Shown here piece after piece: positions 15,686 to 22,059 of a stretch of 23,427 bases of DNA (within the stretch, counting starts at the first letter, position 1; each line of letters begins with the position of its first letter). This DNA comes from SZUA-430 sp031413635. GTDB taxonomy: Bacteria; Pseudomonadota; Alphaproteobacteria; Micropepsales; Micropepsaceae. A model generated the notes under the pieces. That model did not search any database and was not told where the DNA came from. It saw only the letters and a list, made by a program, of their open reading frames with translations. The stretch lies in the NCBI GenBank assembly GCA_031413635.1, contig JANOFM010000053.1, positions 1-23,427 of the forward strand, in the 5' to 3' direction. Both the position numbers and the translations under genes were made by a program.

Positions 15686-17214
15686 TCGGCCGCTTCCTTT
15701 ACTGATGTTGGCGATGTTGCATTCTTCACCGGCTTTGTCGCCGAACGCAACTCCGGCGTCACTTCGGGAAGCGCTGCGGGCGGCGGGCCGAGCAGTTGTG
15801 CCAAGGCATCGGCGGCGAAATGAACGTCGAAGGCAAAGCCCAGCGCCTGCGCTCTTGCCGGTACGACACGTTGCGAAAACAGGAAGATCGAACTCATTTC
15901 GCCAAGCAGCAGGCGCAGCAACCATGACGGCGCGGCGAGAAACAATGGACGTCCGAGCGTGCGTGTCAAGGCGCGTTGAAAATCGATGTGGCGCACGGGC
16001 TCGGGTGCGGTCGCGTTGATCGCGCCGTGCCAAAGCGGATCGTCGATTGCGGCCAAGATCATGCGCAGGAGATCGGCGCGCACGATCCAGCTCATCCATT
16101 GCGTGCCGCGTCCCAATATGGCGCCAAAGCCCAAGCGCGCCGGCAGCGCCATCAGCGGCAACGACCCGCCGTCGGCATCGAGCACGAGACCGATGCGCAG
16201 CCATGCGACGCGCATGCCCAGAGCCTCGGCGCGTCTTGCGGCGTCTTCCCAGCGGCGGCAGAGATCGGCGGCGAAGCCCAGGCCGCCGTCGGCGTTTTCG
16301 TTCAGCACGTCGTCGCCCTTGTTGCCGTAGAAGCCGATGGCGGAGGCGTTCACCAGCACGGCCGGGGCGTGATCGAGGGTTTTGATCCATGCGATCAATC
16401 CGTCCGTCAGGTCGATGCGCGAGCGCCCAAGCTGTGCGCGGCGTGCGCGTGTCCACGGCAGGCCGATGACCGGTGCGCCGGCGAGGTTGACGATCGCGTC
16501 GATGCGCGTCTCGCGCGGCAGCGCGTCGAGGCGTTCGACGTGATGGACGCCGTCGCCGAACAGCGCGCGCGATTGGCGGGCGTCGCGCGCGAGCGCGAAC
16601 ACACGATCGCCGCGGGCGAGCAGACGCTCGACCAGCGCGGCGCCAATAAAGCCGGTTGCGCCCGTGACGAGAACGCTGCGCCCGCTCGACGGTATTTTGT
16701 GGGGCCTATTCGGCGCGCGATGTTTTCCAAGTCGATGAACGGCAATGACGTTGCGGACGGCGAAAGCGAAGACTCCGACGGCTGCCAATGTGAAGAACCA
16801 TGACAACAGGCCATAGCTTACGAGCGCCATGCCGCTTGCTTTGCCGGCCTGAACGATCAACCAGGGGACAGCGACGGCCAAGAATGCGCCGTGGAGGATT
16901 GCAAGGACCGTGTGCAGAAGGCGCTCGAACGATGGGAGGTGGCGCGCGCGATCCTCCTCGATGAAATCGGCAATGGTGATCGCACCTTCGATCAAAAGCA
17001 GAGCGAGCACTGCGGCGGCGAAAATGCCGCCCGGCTCGGTCCAGGCCAAGATCAGAAACAGCACGCCGTAGATCGCTTCGCGCGCGCTGTGGAGCTTTAG
17101 TTCGTATCGCGCGGATGGACGTCCCGGCAGGCGTTCGGTGATTTCATGATGCAATATGTTGTCGAGCGCGCCGAACATCGTTTGGATTGCAAGTATGACG
17201 AGAGCGGTGGTCAT
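15682..17214 (-). CDS. TIGR01777-family epimerase with N-terminal membrane domain
   Basis: A 510-residue fusion. Residues 1 to about 160 form a membrane domain with about four hydrophobic helices (about 45-58, 65-82, 105-122 and 135-158) and the soluble N-terminal EITERLPGRPSARYELKLHSAREAIYG segment before them. Residues about 180-485 are a short-chain dehydrogenase-type NAD(P)-binding domain of the TIGR01777 (YfcH/SDR39U1) family: GATGFIG at 185-191, VNLAGAPV, the W-T-RARR block, NASAIGFYG and GFAADLCRRWEDAA. Canonical TIGR01777 proteins are about 300 residues, so the membrane part is an extra. No reaction is established for the family. The ATG at 17214 begins 3 bp after the DUF4166 stop, and the stop overlaps the GST start as ATGA, so it is in the regulator-headed operon. 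Confidence 0.88.
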   Translation of the reverse strand: MTTALVILAIQTMFGALDNILHHEITERLPGRPSARYELKLHSAREAIYGVLFLILAWTEPGGIFAAAVLALLLIEGAITIADFIEEDRARHLPSFERLLHTVLAILHGAFLAVAVPWLIVQAGKASGMALVSYGLLSWFFTLAAVGVFAFAVRNVIAVHRLGKHRAPNRPHKIPSSGRSVLVTGATGFIGAALVERLLARGDRVFALARDARQSRALFGDGVHHVERLDALPRETRIDAIVNLAGAPVIGLPWTRARRAQLGRSRIDLTDGLIAWIKTLDHAPAVLVNASAIGFYGNKGDDVLNENADGGLGFAADLCRRWEDAARRAEALGMRVAWLRIGLVLDADGGSLPLMALPARLGFGAILGRGTQWMSWIVRADLLRMILAAIDDPLWHGAINATAPEPVRHIDFQRALTRTLGRPLFLAAPSWLLRLLLGEMSSIFLFSQRVVPARAQALGFAFDVHFAADALAQLLGPPPAALPEVTPELRSATKPVKNATSPTSVKEAAE

Positions 17215-17217
17215 CGC

Positions 17218-17865
17218 TTATTCGTCCGGATCGTGAAAGATGCCGTCCTGGAAAACCGTGCGCCCCACCCAGGGATGATCGAAGGCGAGCGTGAAGCGGA
17301 AGCGGCCCGAGCCCAGATCGGTGTGGCGCACTTCGGCGAAGCCAGGGGTCAGCCAGACGGGGATCGGCAGGCTGAACGCTGCCATGCGCCAAAAGAATTG
17401 GCGCGAGCGGAAGACCAGAACGCCGTCCTCGGCGCTGAGGTCGAGCAGCATCGTCCAACCGCCGGCGCAACATTCGAGCAAGCGCCCGTCTTGCGACGGA
17501 CGCTTGATCGAACGCACTTGGAACGTCAGACCGAACGGCCCGCGGGTGATCCGCGTCCATGACATGCCGCCGTCTCTGACGCTCACTTGGACCAGCGCCT
17601 GCGTCTCGCCGGTCAAGACAGGAAGGGGGGCGCCGAAGGGAAAGAGGCCCCAGGCGAATAGGCGGCCGAGCAGCGAGAGCTCGGTGTGCGAGCGGCCGCG
17701 ATAGAGCGCGGGGGTTACACGTTCGAACCGCGCGCGAACTTTCTGCGTCAACGACATCCACGCGCGGGCGCCGAGAATGCGCGCGATCGTGTCGCTGTGT
17801 TCGGTGTCGTGCTCGACGAGCGAACGCGGACCGCTCCACATCAGTTCGGCAATGGTCCGCTTCAT
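17218..17865 (-). CDS. DUF4166 domain-containing protein
   Basis: A 215-residue protein that I assign to DUF4166 from the region GVLVFRSRQFFWRM and FRFTLAFDHPWVGRTVFQDGIFHD and from its position before an epimerase. It lacks a signal peptide and clear membrane helices, although FAWGLFPFGAPLPVLTG is mildly hydrophobic. The start at 17865 (MKRTIAELMWSGP) has GAGGT 8 nt upstream in the 14-bp gap after the regulator gene. The stop lies 3 bp before the epimerase ATG. The domain has no known biochemical role. In other genomes it occurs next to or fused with NAD-binding dehydrogenase or epimerase domains (recollection), which agrees with the neighbour here. A beta-rich, ligand-binding function is a guess. 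Confidence 0.75.
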   Translation of the reverse strand: MKRTIAELMWSGPRSLVEHDTEHSDTIARILGARAWMSLTQKVRARFERVTPALYRGRSHTELSLLGRLFAWGLFPFGAPLPVLTGETQALVQVSVRDGGMSWTRITRGPFGLTFQVRSIKRPSQDGRLLECCAGGWTMLLDLSAEDGVLVFRSRQFFWRMAAFSLPIPVWLTPGFAEVRHTDLGSGRFRFTLAFDHPWVGRTVFQDGIFHDPDE

Positions 17866-17879
17866 GTTCGACCTCGCGG

Positions 17880-18404
17880 TTACTTCGAGATTAGGCGCAC
17901 GATTCCCGAACCCAGCCTGATGATGCGCTGAAGCGTCGGACGCGGGACGCGCCGCATTTGTTCGTACCATCCGGTCATGCGCTCGATGAAGGAGAGCATT
18001 TCGGTGACGCGGGCGCGCACGTCGGGCGGCGTCGCGGGGTCGTCGATGGCGAGGTCGCGCGCTTCGCGAAGGACGGCGAGCGTCGGGTCGATTTCGCGCT
18101 TCTTGCGCTCGTCGACGATCGTTTGGACGACGTCCCAGGTGTCGCCTTTGGCCTCGTAGAAATTGCGGCGGTCGCCGATCGTGTGGAGGAGCGCGACCAG
18201 GCGAAAGGTCTGCAGCTCGTCGAGGCTGGTCGAGACGTTCGAACGCGCGATGCCGAGCGTCTCGGCGATTTCGTCGGCGGCCATCGGCCGGCCCGTCAGC
18301 CACAACAGGGCGTGGATTTGGGCGACCGAGCGGTTGACGCCCCAGCGCGCACCCATCTCGCCCCAATGGAGCACGATTTTTTCGATGACGGGGGACAAGG
18401 ACAT
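17880..18404 (-). CDS. GbsR/MarR-family transcriptional regulator
   Basis: A 174-residue winged-helix DNA-binding protein. The N-terminal half matches GbsR-type regulators: ARWGVNRSVAQIHALLWLTG, then helix-turn-helix PMAADEIAETLGIARSNVSTSLDELQ (about residues 40-65) and the wing VALLHTIGDRRNFYEAKGD. The C-terminal half is helical and probably dimerises. In Bacillus, GbsR represses glycine-betaine synthesis genes; the effector here is unknown. It heads a run of minus-strand genes with small gaps or overlaps. The ATG at 18404 lacks a clear Shine-Dalgarno. A 32-bp dyad ends about 10 bp upstream of it, so autorepression is likely. Confidence 0.88.
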   Translation of the reverse strand: MSLSPVIEKIVLHWGEMGARWGVNRSVAQIHALLWLTGRPMAADEIAETLGIARSNVSTSLDELQTFRLVALLHTIGDRRNFYEAKGDTWDVVQTIVDERKKREIDPTLAVLREARDLAIDDPATPPDVRARVTEMLSFIERMTGWYEQMRRVPRPTLQRIIRLGSGIVRLISK

Positions 18405-18414
18405 GGCGGAACTT

Positions 18415-18446
18415 TCAGTTCTTTCTGTCTCGACAGAAACTACTGA
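18415..18446. promoter_or_regulatory. Dyad-symmetric operator upstream of the GbsR/MarR gene
   Basis: Perfect 8-bp arms TTTCTGTC (18422-18429) and GACAGAAA (18432-18439) are separated by 2 bp. Symmetry continues outward after a 2-bp break with TCAGT (18415-18419) and ACTGA (18442-18446), so 26 of 32 positions are palindromic. The site lies between the promoter and the start codon of the regulator gene and overlaps the proposed -10. The form and location fit a dimeric winged-helix repressor controlling its own operon. Confidence 0.6.
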
Positions 18447-18465
18447 CAGATCGCCCGAGGATCAA
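18437..18465 (-). promoter_or_regulatory. Possible promoter of the GbsR/MarR-headed operon
   Basis: On the minus strand TTGATC (18465-18460) is followed after exactly 17 bp by TAGTTT (18442-18437). The -10 overlaps the right half of the dyad operator, so a bound repressor would block it. The hexamers are only half-consensus; spacing and overlap are the main support. Confidence 0.4.
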
Positions 18466-18623
18466 TAGCGACGAGCCGCGCTTTGGCGCCGCAGTCCTCG
18501 ACCCCGATTGCGCCAATCCACCGATGGCTGCGCGCCGCTTCTTGCGGCTGACACAATTGGGCCCCACCTTGCAGCGGCGTCGGCGCGAATCCGTTCGACG
18601 AGTTTTATCGGGAGATCGGAACA

Positions 18624-18911
18624 ATGGGCAGATTCTTCGCTTTCTTATTTGTGTTCGTTCTGGGCGGCATCATCGGGCTTGCCGTCGGCGGCTTTGGCGG
18701 TGCGGCGGCGGGCGCCTATGTCGGCGCGTGCCAAGTGATAGACAAATCCGTATCGGAAGGGACGATGACGCAAGATCAGGCCAACGCGCTTGTGAAGTCG
18801 ATCGCCAACGAGCTCGACATCAAACCGGAACGGAAACAACAAATCATAGATCAATTGAAAAAAGCCGACGCGCCACCGTCGTCTTGCCAGACGGCGATTG
18901 CCGCCCTTTAG
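18624..18911 (+). CDS. Small glycine-rich membrane protein, hypothetical
   Basis: A 95-residue protein I do not recognise. Residues about 3-35 are one hydrophobic, glycine/alanine-rich segment (FAFLFVFVLGGIIGLAVGGF) that could be an uncleaved anchor or a glycine-zipper helical hairpin. The remaining 60 residues are polar and helical, with TQDQANALVKSIANEL and KPERKQQIIDQLKKA, and contain two cysteines (in GACQV and SSCQT) that could pair if the tail lies in the periplasm. The ATG at 18624 has a good GGGAG site 9 nt upstream. Codon use resembles its neighbours. It stands alone between the divergent regulator operon and the next gene, followed by a GC-rich hairpin. Confidence 0.75.
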   Translation: MGRFFAFLFVFVLGGIIGLAVGGFGGAAAGAYVGACQVIDKSVSEGTMTQDQANALVKSIANELDIKPERKQQIIDQLKKADAPPSSCQTAIAAL

Positions 18912-18921
18912 TTTTGGCTTG

Positions 18922-18945
18922 CCGGCGCCCGCGCATGGGCGCCGG
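18922..18945. terminator. GC-rich hairpin after the small membrane protein gene
   Basis: CCGGCGCCC and GGGCGCCGG form a perfect 9-bp stem around a 6-nt loop, 10 bp after the stop codon. There is no U-tract following it on either strand, so it is at best an atypical terminator or an mRNA 3'-end stabiliser. The rest of the 244-bp gap (18912-19155) shows no further convincing signal. Confidence 0.45.
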
Positions 18946-19155
18946 TAAACATCGCGTTGCGCGTGTGTTCATTCGCTCCGGCACGCAAGGATCGGGGAAC
19001 CCAAGCGGGCAGCCCGCGACGCGCCGATGGATAAGCGGCTGTCAGGCCCCGCTTTTGTCTGGACAGGTCAAATTCAAGCTCATTTATATGTTGCGTTGTC
19101 TGCAAAGACCTTTGTGCCGAATTTTTTCGACCTGAAACGACCGAGGCTCACAGCG

Positions 19156-20082
19156 ATGTTTCGATTGATTGGCGCGCTGCTTACGTGCGTTGCGCTCACG
19201 GCGCCGTCGGCATACGCCGCCGGAAACGAGTATCAAGATTCTCAGGGGCGCTTTTCGGTCGGGGTGCCGGCGAATTGGGTCGCTCACAAAACCGACGCGC
19301 CGCAAATCGCGATGATCATGGCCGGCGTCAACGGCAAGGATCTGGTGGGTATCTGTTTGGTCTCCGTCCAAGACGTACCGGAAACCAGATCGGCATCGCA
19401 GAGCGACATCGACGAAGCGATGAGCCAAGTGTTCAGCCCCGCTTTTTGGGAAATGTCGCTCAAGTCGGCCGGCGCTAGCGACGTCGTCGTCGAATCCACG
19501 AGCGTGCGAGAGGACGGCGGCCGCAAGATTCACGCGGTCGTCATGACGATGAGCGAAAAAGGCAAAGACGGACCGCAGCCGATCAAGGGCAAGCAAGAGG
19601 TGCACGCCGTCCCCGGCGCGCTGCACGTCGTTGCTTGCGTGACGCCGCCCGACAGATACGAAGCGGCACTTGCGGACTTCGACGCGATCTTCCTTTCCTA
19701 CCGGCCGATGCGCGGGTTGATTTCGCAAGCGCCGTCGAGCGGGCGTTCGGTTTTGACCCTGTACTCCGGAGCCAATTTCGAAGGCAGCGCGCGCGTTCTG
19801 TCGCAAGATGCGGCCGACATCGCGGCACTTAGGCTGAGCGGGCCGCCGGCAAGCGTTGCCGTTACGGGCTTTGGACGGTGGGAGCTTTGCGAAGGCGCGA
19901 ATTTCACGGGCGGCTGCCGGCTTCTGGCGGCGGTGGAAACATCGACGCGCGGTCGAGCTTTGCCTCTCGGCTCGGCCCGCCGCAAACTCGGAGACGATCC
20001 GCGGGGTGCAGCGGGTGTCGCCAGCACGGCGGCGGGGATCGCGCTCAAGACGGCGGCGGAGCGCGTGTTGAAGGGGCGGTAA
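19156..20082 (+). CDS. Secreted protein: PsbP/DUF1795-like region plus beta/gamma-crystallin domain
   Basis: A 308-residue exported protein. Residues 1-22 (MFRLIGALLTCVALTAPSAY) form a signal peptide ending near AYAA-G. Residues about 24-185 resemble PsbP/DUF1795-like domains (YQDSQGRFSVGVPANWVAHK opening, then alternating strands to VACVTPPDRYEAAL). Residues about 196-262 show two Greek-key motifs of the beta/gamma-crystallin type: YSGANFEG (203-210, fitting Y-x4-F-x-G) and WELCEGANFTGGCRLL (242-257). Such domains often bind calcium or stabilise the fold. The C-terminal 45 residues are Ala/Gly/Arg-rich. The start is chosen at the signal peptide with GAGG about 9 nt upstream; in-frame codons back to 19027 lack a plausible leader. 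The function is unknown. Confidence 0.8.
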   Translation: MFRLIGALLTCVALTAPSAYAAGNEYQDSQGRFSVGVPANWVAHKTDAPQIAMIMAGVNGKDLVGICLVSVQDVPETRSASQSDIDEAMSQVFSPAFWEMSLKSAGASDVVVESTSVREDGGRKIHAVVMTMSEKGKDGPQPIKGKQEVHAVPGALHVVACVTPPDRYEAALADFDAIFLSYRPMRGLISQAPSSGRSVLTLYSGANFEGSARVLSQDAADIAALRLSGPPASVAVTGFGRWELCEGANFTGGCRLLAAVETSTRGRALPLGSARRKLGDDPRGAAGVASTAAGIALKTAAERVLKGR

Positions 20083-20127
20083 TTCGACGGATCACGAACG
20101 GCGCCTGCTTTTCTCTGACGCTGATTT

Positions 20128-20403
20128 TTATCCTTTCAGAACGTCGGCTCGAACGTCGGCATCCGTAGCGGCGCCTGCGTCGCCCTCCGTCACGTCCAAG
20201 AGATCCGCCGGCTTGCACCCCAGCACCTCGCAGATCTTGGCGAGCGTCTCGAATCGAACGCCCTTCACCTTCCCCGTCCGCAACAGCGACAGGTTCGCCT
20301 CCGTGATGCCGACGCGTTGGGCGAGGTCCTTCGCCTTCATCTTGCGCCGCGCGAGCATCACGTCGAGAGTGACGACGACCCTCATCAAACGTTCGGGGCG
20401 CAT
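20128..20403 (-). CDS. YozG-like Xre-family transcriptional regulator
   Basis: A 91-residue Cro/C1-type helix-turn-helix protein. The conserved core is VVTLDVMLARRKMKAKDLAQ then VGITEANLSLLRTGKVKGVR and FETLAKICEVLGCKPADLL (about residues 10-69), the YozG subgroup that accompanies DUF2975 membrane proteins. The last 20 residues are an acidic, Ala/Asp-rich tail. The start at 20403 forms an ATGA overlap with the upstream DUF2975 stop; an alternative ATG at 20385 would give the shorter N-terminus MRVVVTLD, which is the more usual family start, so the first 6 residues are uncertain. It is co-transcribed with the membrane protein gene and probably represses their shared promoter. Confidence 0.9.
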   Translation of the reverse strand: MRPERLMRVVVTLDVMLARRKMKAKDLAQRVGITEANLSLLRTGKVKGVRFETLAKICEVLGCKPADLLDVTEGDAGAATDADVRADVLKG

Positions 20404-20909
20404 CAAACGATCTGGTCGTTCTCGTGTTGAAGCTCGCGCGCCGCCCCTTCCAGCACGCCCCCGACGGTCAGCATGCCGGCCGCGAACATCAATATGCAAA
20501 GATCGAACACGTTCGGATTCAGCGCCGCCCAAAGCGGCGTCCCGCGAAGCGCCGCCACAGCGACCGGCACCGCCAGCGCGTTGAGCAGCAACGCGACCAT
20601 CGCCCCAAGGCCGACGCGCTGCAAACCAAGGCTCGCCCGAAGCGACAGGAACCGCCCTCGCTCATACTCCGCCAGCACATTGCTGACGCCAAACATCGTC
20701 CAGGACAGAATGAGCGCCGGCAAAGCCTCAGCCACGTGAACGGCAACGTTCGTCCAAATCGCCTGCGCATCCGGCGTCGCGGGCTCAAATACCGCGAGAT
20801 AGACGCGCCCGATCAGCGGCAGAACGGTCGCCGCAAACAACATCGGAATTGCGATCCGCACCAACATACCCGCCGACTGAGCAGACCTTTGTTCCGCCAA
20901 TGCCGCCAT
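20403..20909 (-). CDS. DUF2975 domain-containing membrane protein
   Basis: A 168-residue inner-membrane protein with about four transmembrane helices (about residues 15-40, 52-78, 98-119 and 130-152). The C-terminus AARELQHENDQIV and the GRFLSLRASLGLQRVG segment before helix 3 are typical of DUF2975. The ATG at 20909 has a strong AGGAAAGAG site about 8 nt upstream. A TTG at 20969 in frame overlaps the promoter -35 and is rejected. The stop overlaps the downstream YozG-like regulator start (ATGA). The pair is common in bacteria and lacks a known function; the membrane protein may sense something and control the small regulator, which is inference. Confidence 0.88.
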   Translation of the reverse strand: MAALAEQRSAQSAGMLVRIAIPMLFAATVLPLIGRVYLAVFEPATPDAQAIWTNVAVHVAEALPALILSWTMFGVSNVLAEYERGRFLSLRASLGLQRVGLGAMVALLLNALAVPVAVAALRGTPLWAALNPNVFDLCILMFAAGMLTVGGVLEGAARELQHENDQIV

Positions 20910-20940
20910 CTTCGCTCTTTCCTTTATGTAGCGCAGCAAT

Positions 20941-20969
20941 AAATTATTGTTTAGCGATATTATTGTCAA
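20941..20969 (-). promoter_or_regulatory. AT-rich promoter and likely operator of the DUF2975/Xre pair
   Basis: On the minus strand a consensus TTGACA (20969-20964) is followed after 17 bp by TAATTT (20946-20941); AATAAT at 15 bp is an alternative -10. The spacer and flanks hold two direct copies of ATTATTGT on the plus strand (20943-20950 and 20959-20966) and an imperfect inverted repeat TATTG-tttag-CGATA. The local AT richness stands out sharply from the surroundings. The repeats fit binding by the small Xre protein encoded by the same operon. Confidence 0.55.
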
Positions 20970-21194
20970 GCTCTATCCGCGAAATCTGCACGATTCACGA
21001 ACGCGGCTTTCTTGAGAGTGAAAGCGTGGCGCTGCGGGGCAAAAGATTGCGCCGAAGCGATGGCGTCGGCGCGCGCGCCAAGATCACTGCAGCTAGATCG
21101 ACGACATCGATGCGCATGCCGCGTCGCTGATGGTGAGCGATTGTTGGTTTTTTGGTGAGACCAGAGTGCTGCACGTCTTCCGCGGTGTTCGCGC

Positions 21195-21223
21195 TTGACA
21201 GCCGAGCGACATCTCCGTATTTA
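21195..21223 (+). promoter_or_regulatory. Promoter of the ArsR-headed cassette
   Basis: A consensus TTGACA (21195-21200) is followed after exactly 17 bp by TATTTA (21218-21223), 28 bp upstream of the ArsR start codon. The -10 lies inside the palindromic operator, which fits repression by the ArsR protein. It sits in the 342-bp stretch between the divergent DUF2975 and ArsR start codons (20910-21251); the part between the two promoters (about 20970-21190) shows nothing I can interpret. Confidence 0.6.
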
Positions 21224-21238
21224 ACTTACCTGTTAAAT
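21219..21238. promoter_or_regulatory. ArsR-type operator
   Basis: A perfect inverted repeat ATTTAAC (21219-21225) and GTTAAAT (21232-21238) with a 6-bp spacer lies directly upstream of the ArsR gene and overlaps its -10. The TTTAAC/GTTAAA form resembles operators of ArsR repressors linked to AHSA1/SRPBCC genes (recollection). Confidence 0.65.
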
Positions 21239-21251
21239 GTGTGATCGATAA

Positions 21252-21599
21252 ATGCTCAAGTCCGATTCCCTTTCCGTCACACTGTCGGCGCTCGCGGACC
21301 CGACGCGCCGGGCTATCCTCGCCCGACTTGCGAAGGGCGAGGCGACGGTGAACGAGATCGCCGAGCCTTTCGCCATCAGCCTGCCCGCCGTTTCGCGTCA
21401 TCTGAAGGTGCTGGAAGCCGCGGGCCTGATCTCGCGCGGGCGCGAGGCGCAGAGGAGGCCGTGCCGGCTGAAGGCGGAAGCGTTGAAAGACGTCGACGAT
21501 TGGCTCGCCCGCTATCGCCGTTTCTGGAGCGAGCGCTTCGACAAGATGGATACCTATATCGCCGAACTGAAGAAGAAGGAGAAACACAATGACCGCTAG
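21252..21599 (+). CDS. ArsR-family winged-helix repressor
   Basis: A 115-residue SmtB/ArsR-type DNA-binding protein. It shows LSALADPTRRAILARLAKGEATVNEIAEPF followed by the recognition helix ISLPAVSRHLKVLEAAGLISR and the wing region GREAQRRPCRLKAE, as in the AHSA1-linked ArsR group. No CxC or other clear metal-sensing cysteine cluster is visible (one Cys only), so metal sensing is unlikely. The ATG at 21252 lacks a Shine-Dalgarno and lies close to the predicted transcription start, so translation may be nearly leaderless. The 3' end overlaps the AHSA1 gene by 11 bp and carries its AAGGAG site, giving tight coupling. Expected to repress its own cassette through the palindrome at 21219-21238. 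Confidence 0.93.
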   Translation: MLKSDSLSVTLSALADPTRRAILARLAKGEATVNEIAEPFAISLPAVSRHLKVLEAAGLISRGREAQRRPCRLKAEALKDVDDWLARYRRFWSERFDKMDTYIAELKKKEKHNDR

Positions 21600-22059
21600 A
21601 TTGGCCGACGACGAATTGCTGATCACGCGCACCTTCGACGCGCCTGCCGCACTCATCTTCGCGCTGTGGTCGGAGCGCGAGCACATGAAGCGCTGGATGG
21701 GGCCTGGCGGCTTCGACTGTCCGGTCGCCGAAATCGACTTCCGCGTCGGCGGCGCCTATCGCGGCCTGATCCGCTCGGATGAAACCGGCGAAAGTTGGTT
21801 TGGCGGGGTCTATCGCGAGATCGTACCGCACAAGCGCCTGGTCTTTACCTTCGCCTGGAACAACACCGGCCCGTCGGCTGGCGTCGAAACGCTGGTCACG
21901 ATCACGTTCGCCGAGGCGAACAGCAAGACGGTTCAGACATTCCACCAGACGCCGTTTGTCAACGTCGAGGCCCGCGACCGGCATGTCGGCGGTTGGACCA
22001 GCAGCTTCGAGAAAGCCGCAACCTACGTCGAGAAAATTGCAAAGGAGCACGCCGCATGA
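21589..22059 (+). CDS. SRPBCC/AHSA1-family protein
   Basis: A 156-residue START-like protein with a hydrophobic ligand cavity. It has the family opening LLITRTFDAPAALIFALWSE, then HMKRWMGPGGFDCPVAEIDF and RVGGAYRGLI, and the C-terminal helix VGGWTSSFEKAATYVEKIA. Its start overlaps the ArsR gene by 11 bp, with a strong AAGGAG 9 nt upstream. The stop overlaps the GST start as ATGA. AHSA1-like partners of ArsR regulators are widespread and mostly of unknown function; ligand binding or detoxification support is inferred only from the GST neighbour. Confidence 0.92.
   Translation: MTARLADDELLITRTFDAPAALIFALWSEREHMKRWMGPGGFDCPVAEIDFRVGGAYRGLIRSDETGESWFGGVYREIVPHKRLVFTFAWNNTGPSAGVETLVTITFAEANSKTVQTFHQTPFVNVEARDRHVGGWTSSFEKAATYVEKIAKEHAA

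Noticed and set aside
15686..16456. Upstream extension of the GST frame
   Set aside because: It lies in a second frame of the epimerase gene and is arginine-rich; the GST fold starts at 15685.
20910..20969. N-terminal extension of the DUF2975 protein from a TTG at 20969
   Set aside because: The TTG is part of the TTGACA -35 element, and a strong Shine-Dalgarno precedes the ATG at 20909.
21376..22050. Minus-strand open frame across the ArsR and SRPBCC genes
   Set aside because: Antisense of two clear genes, with no recognisable domain.
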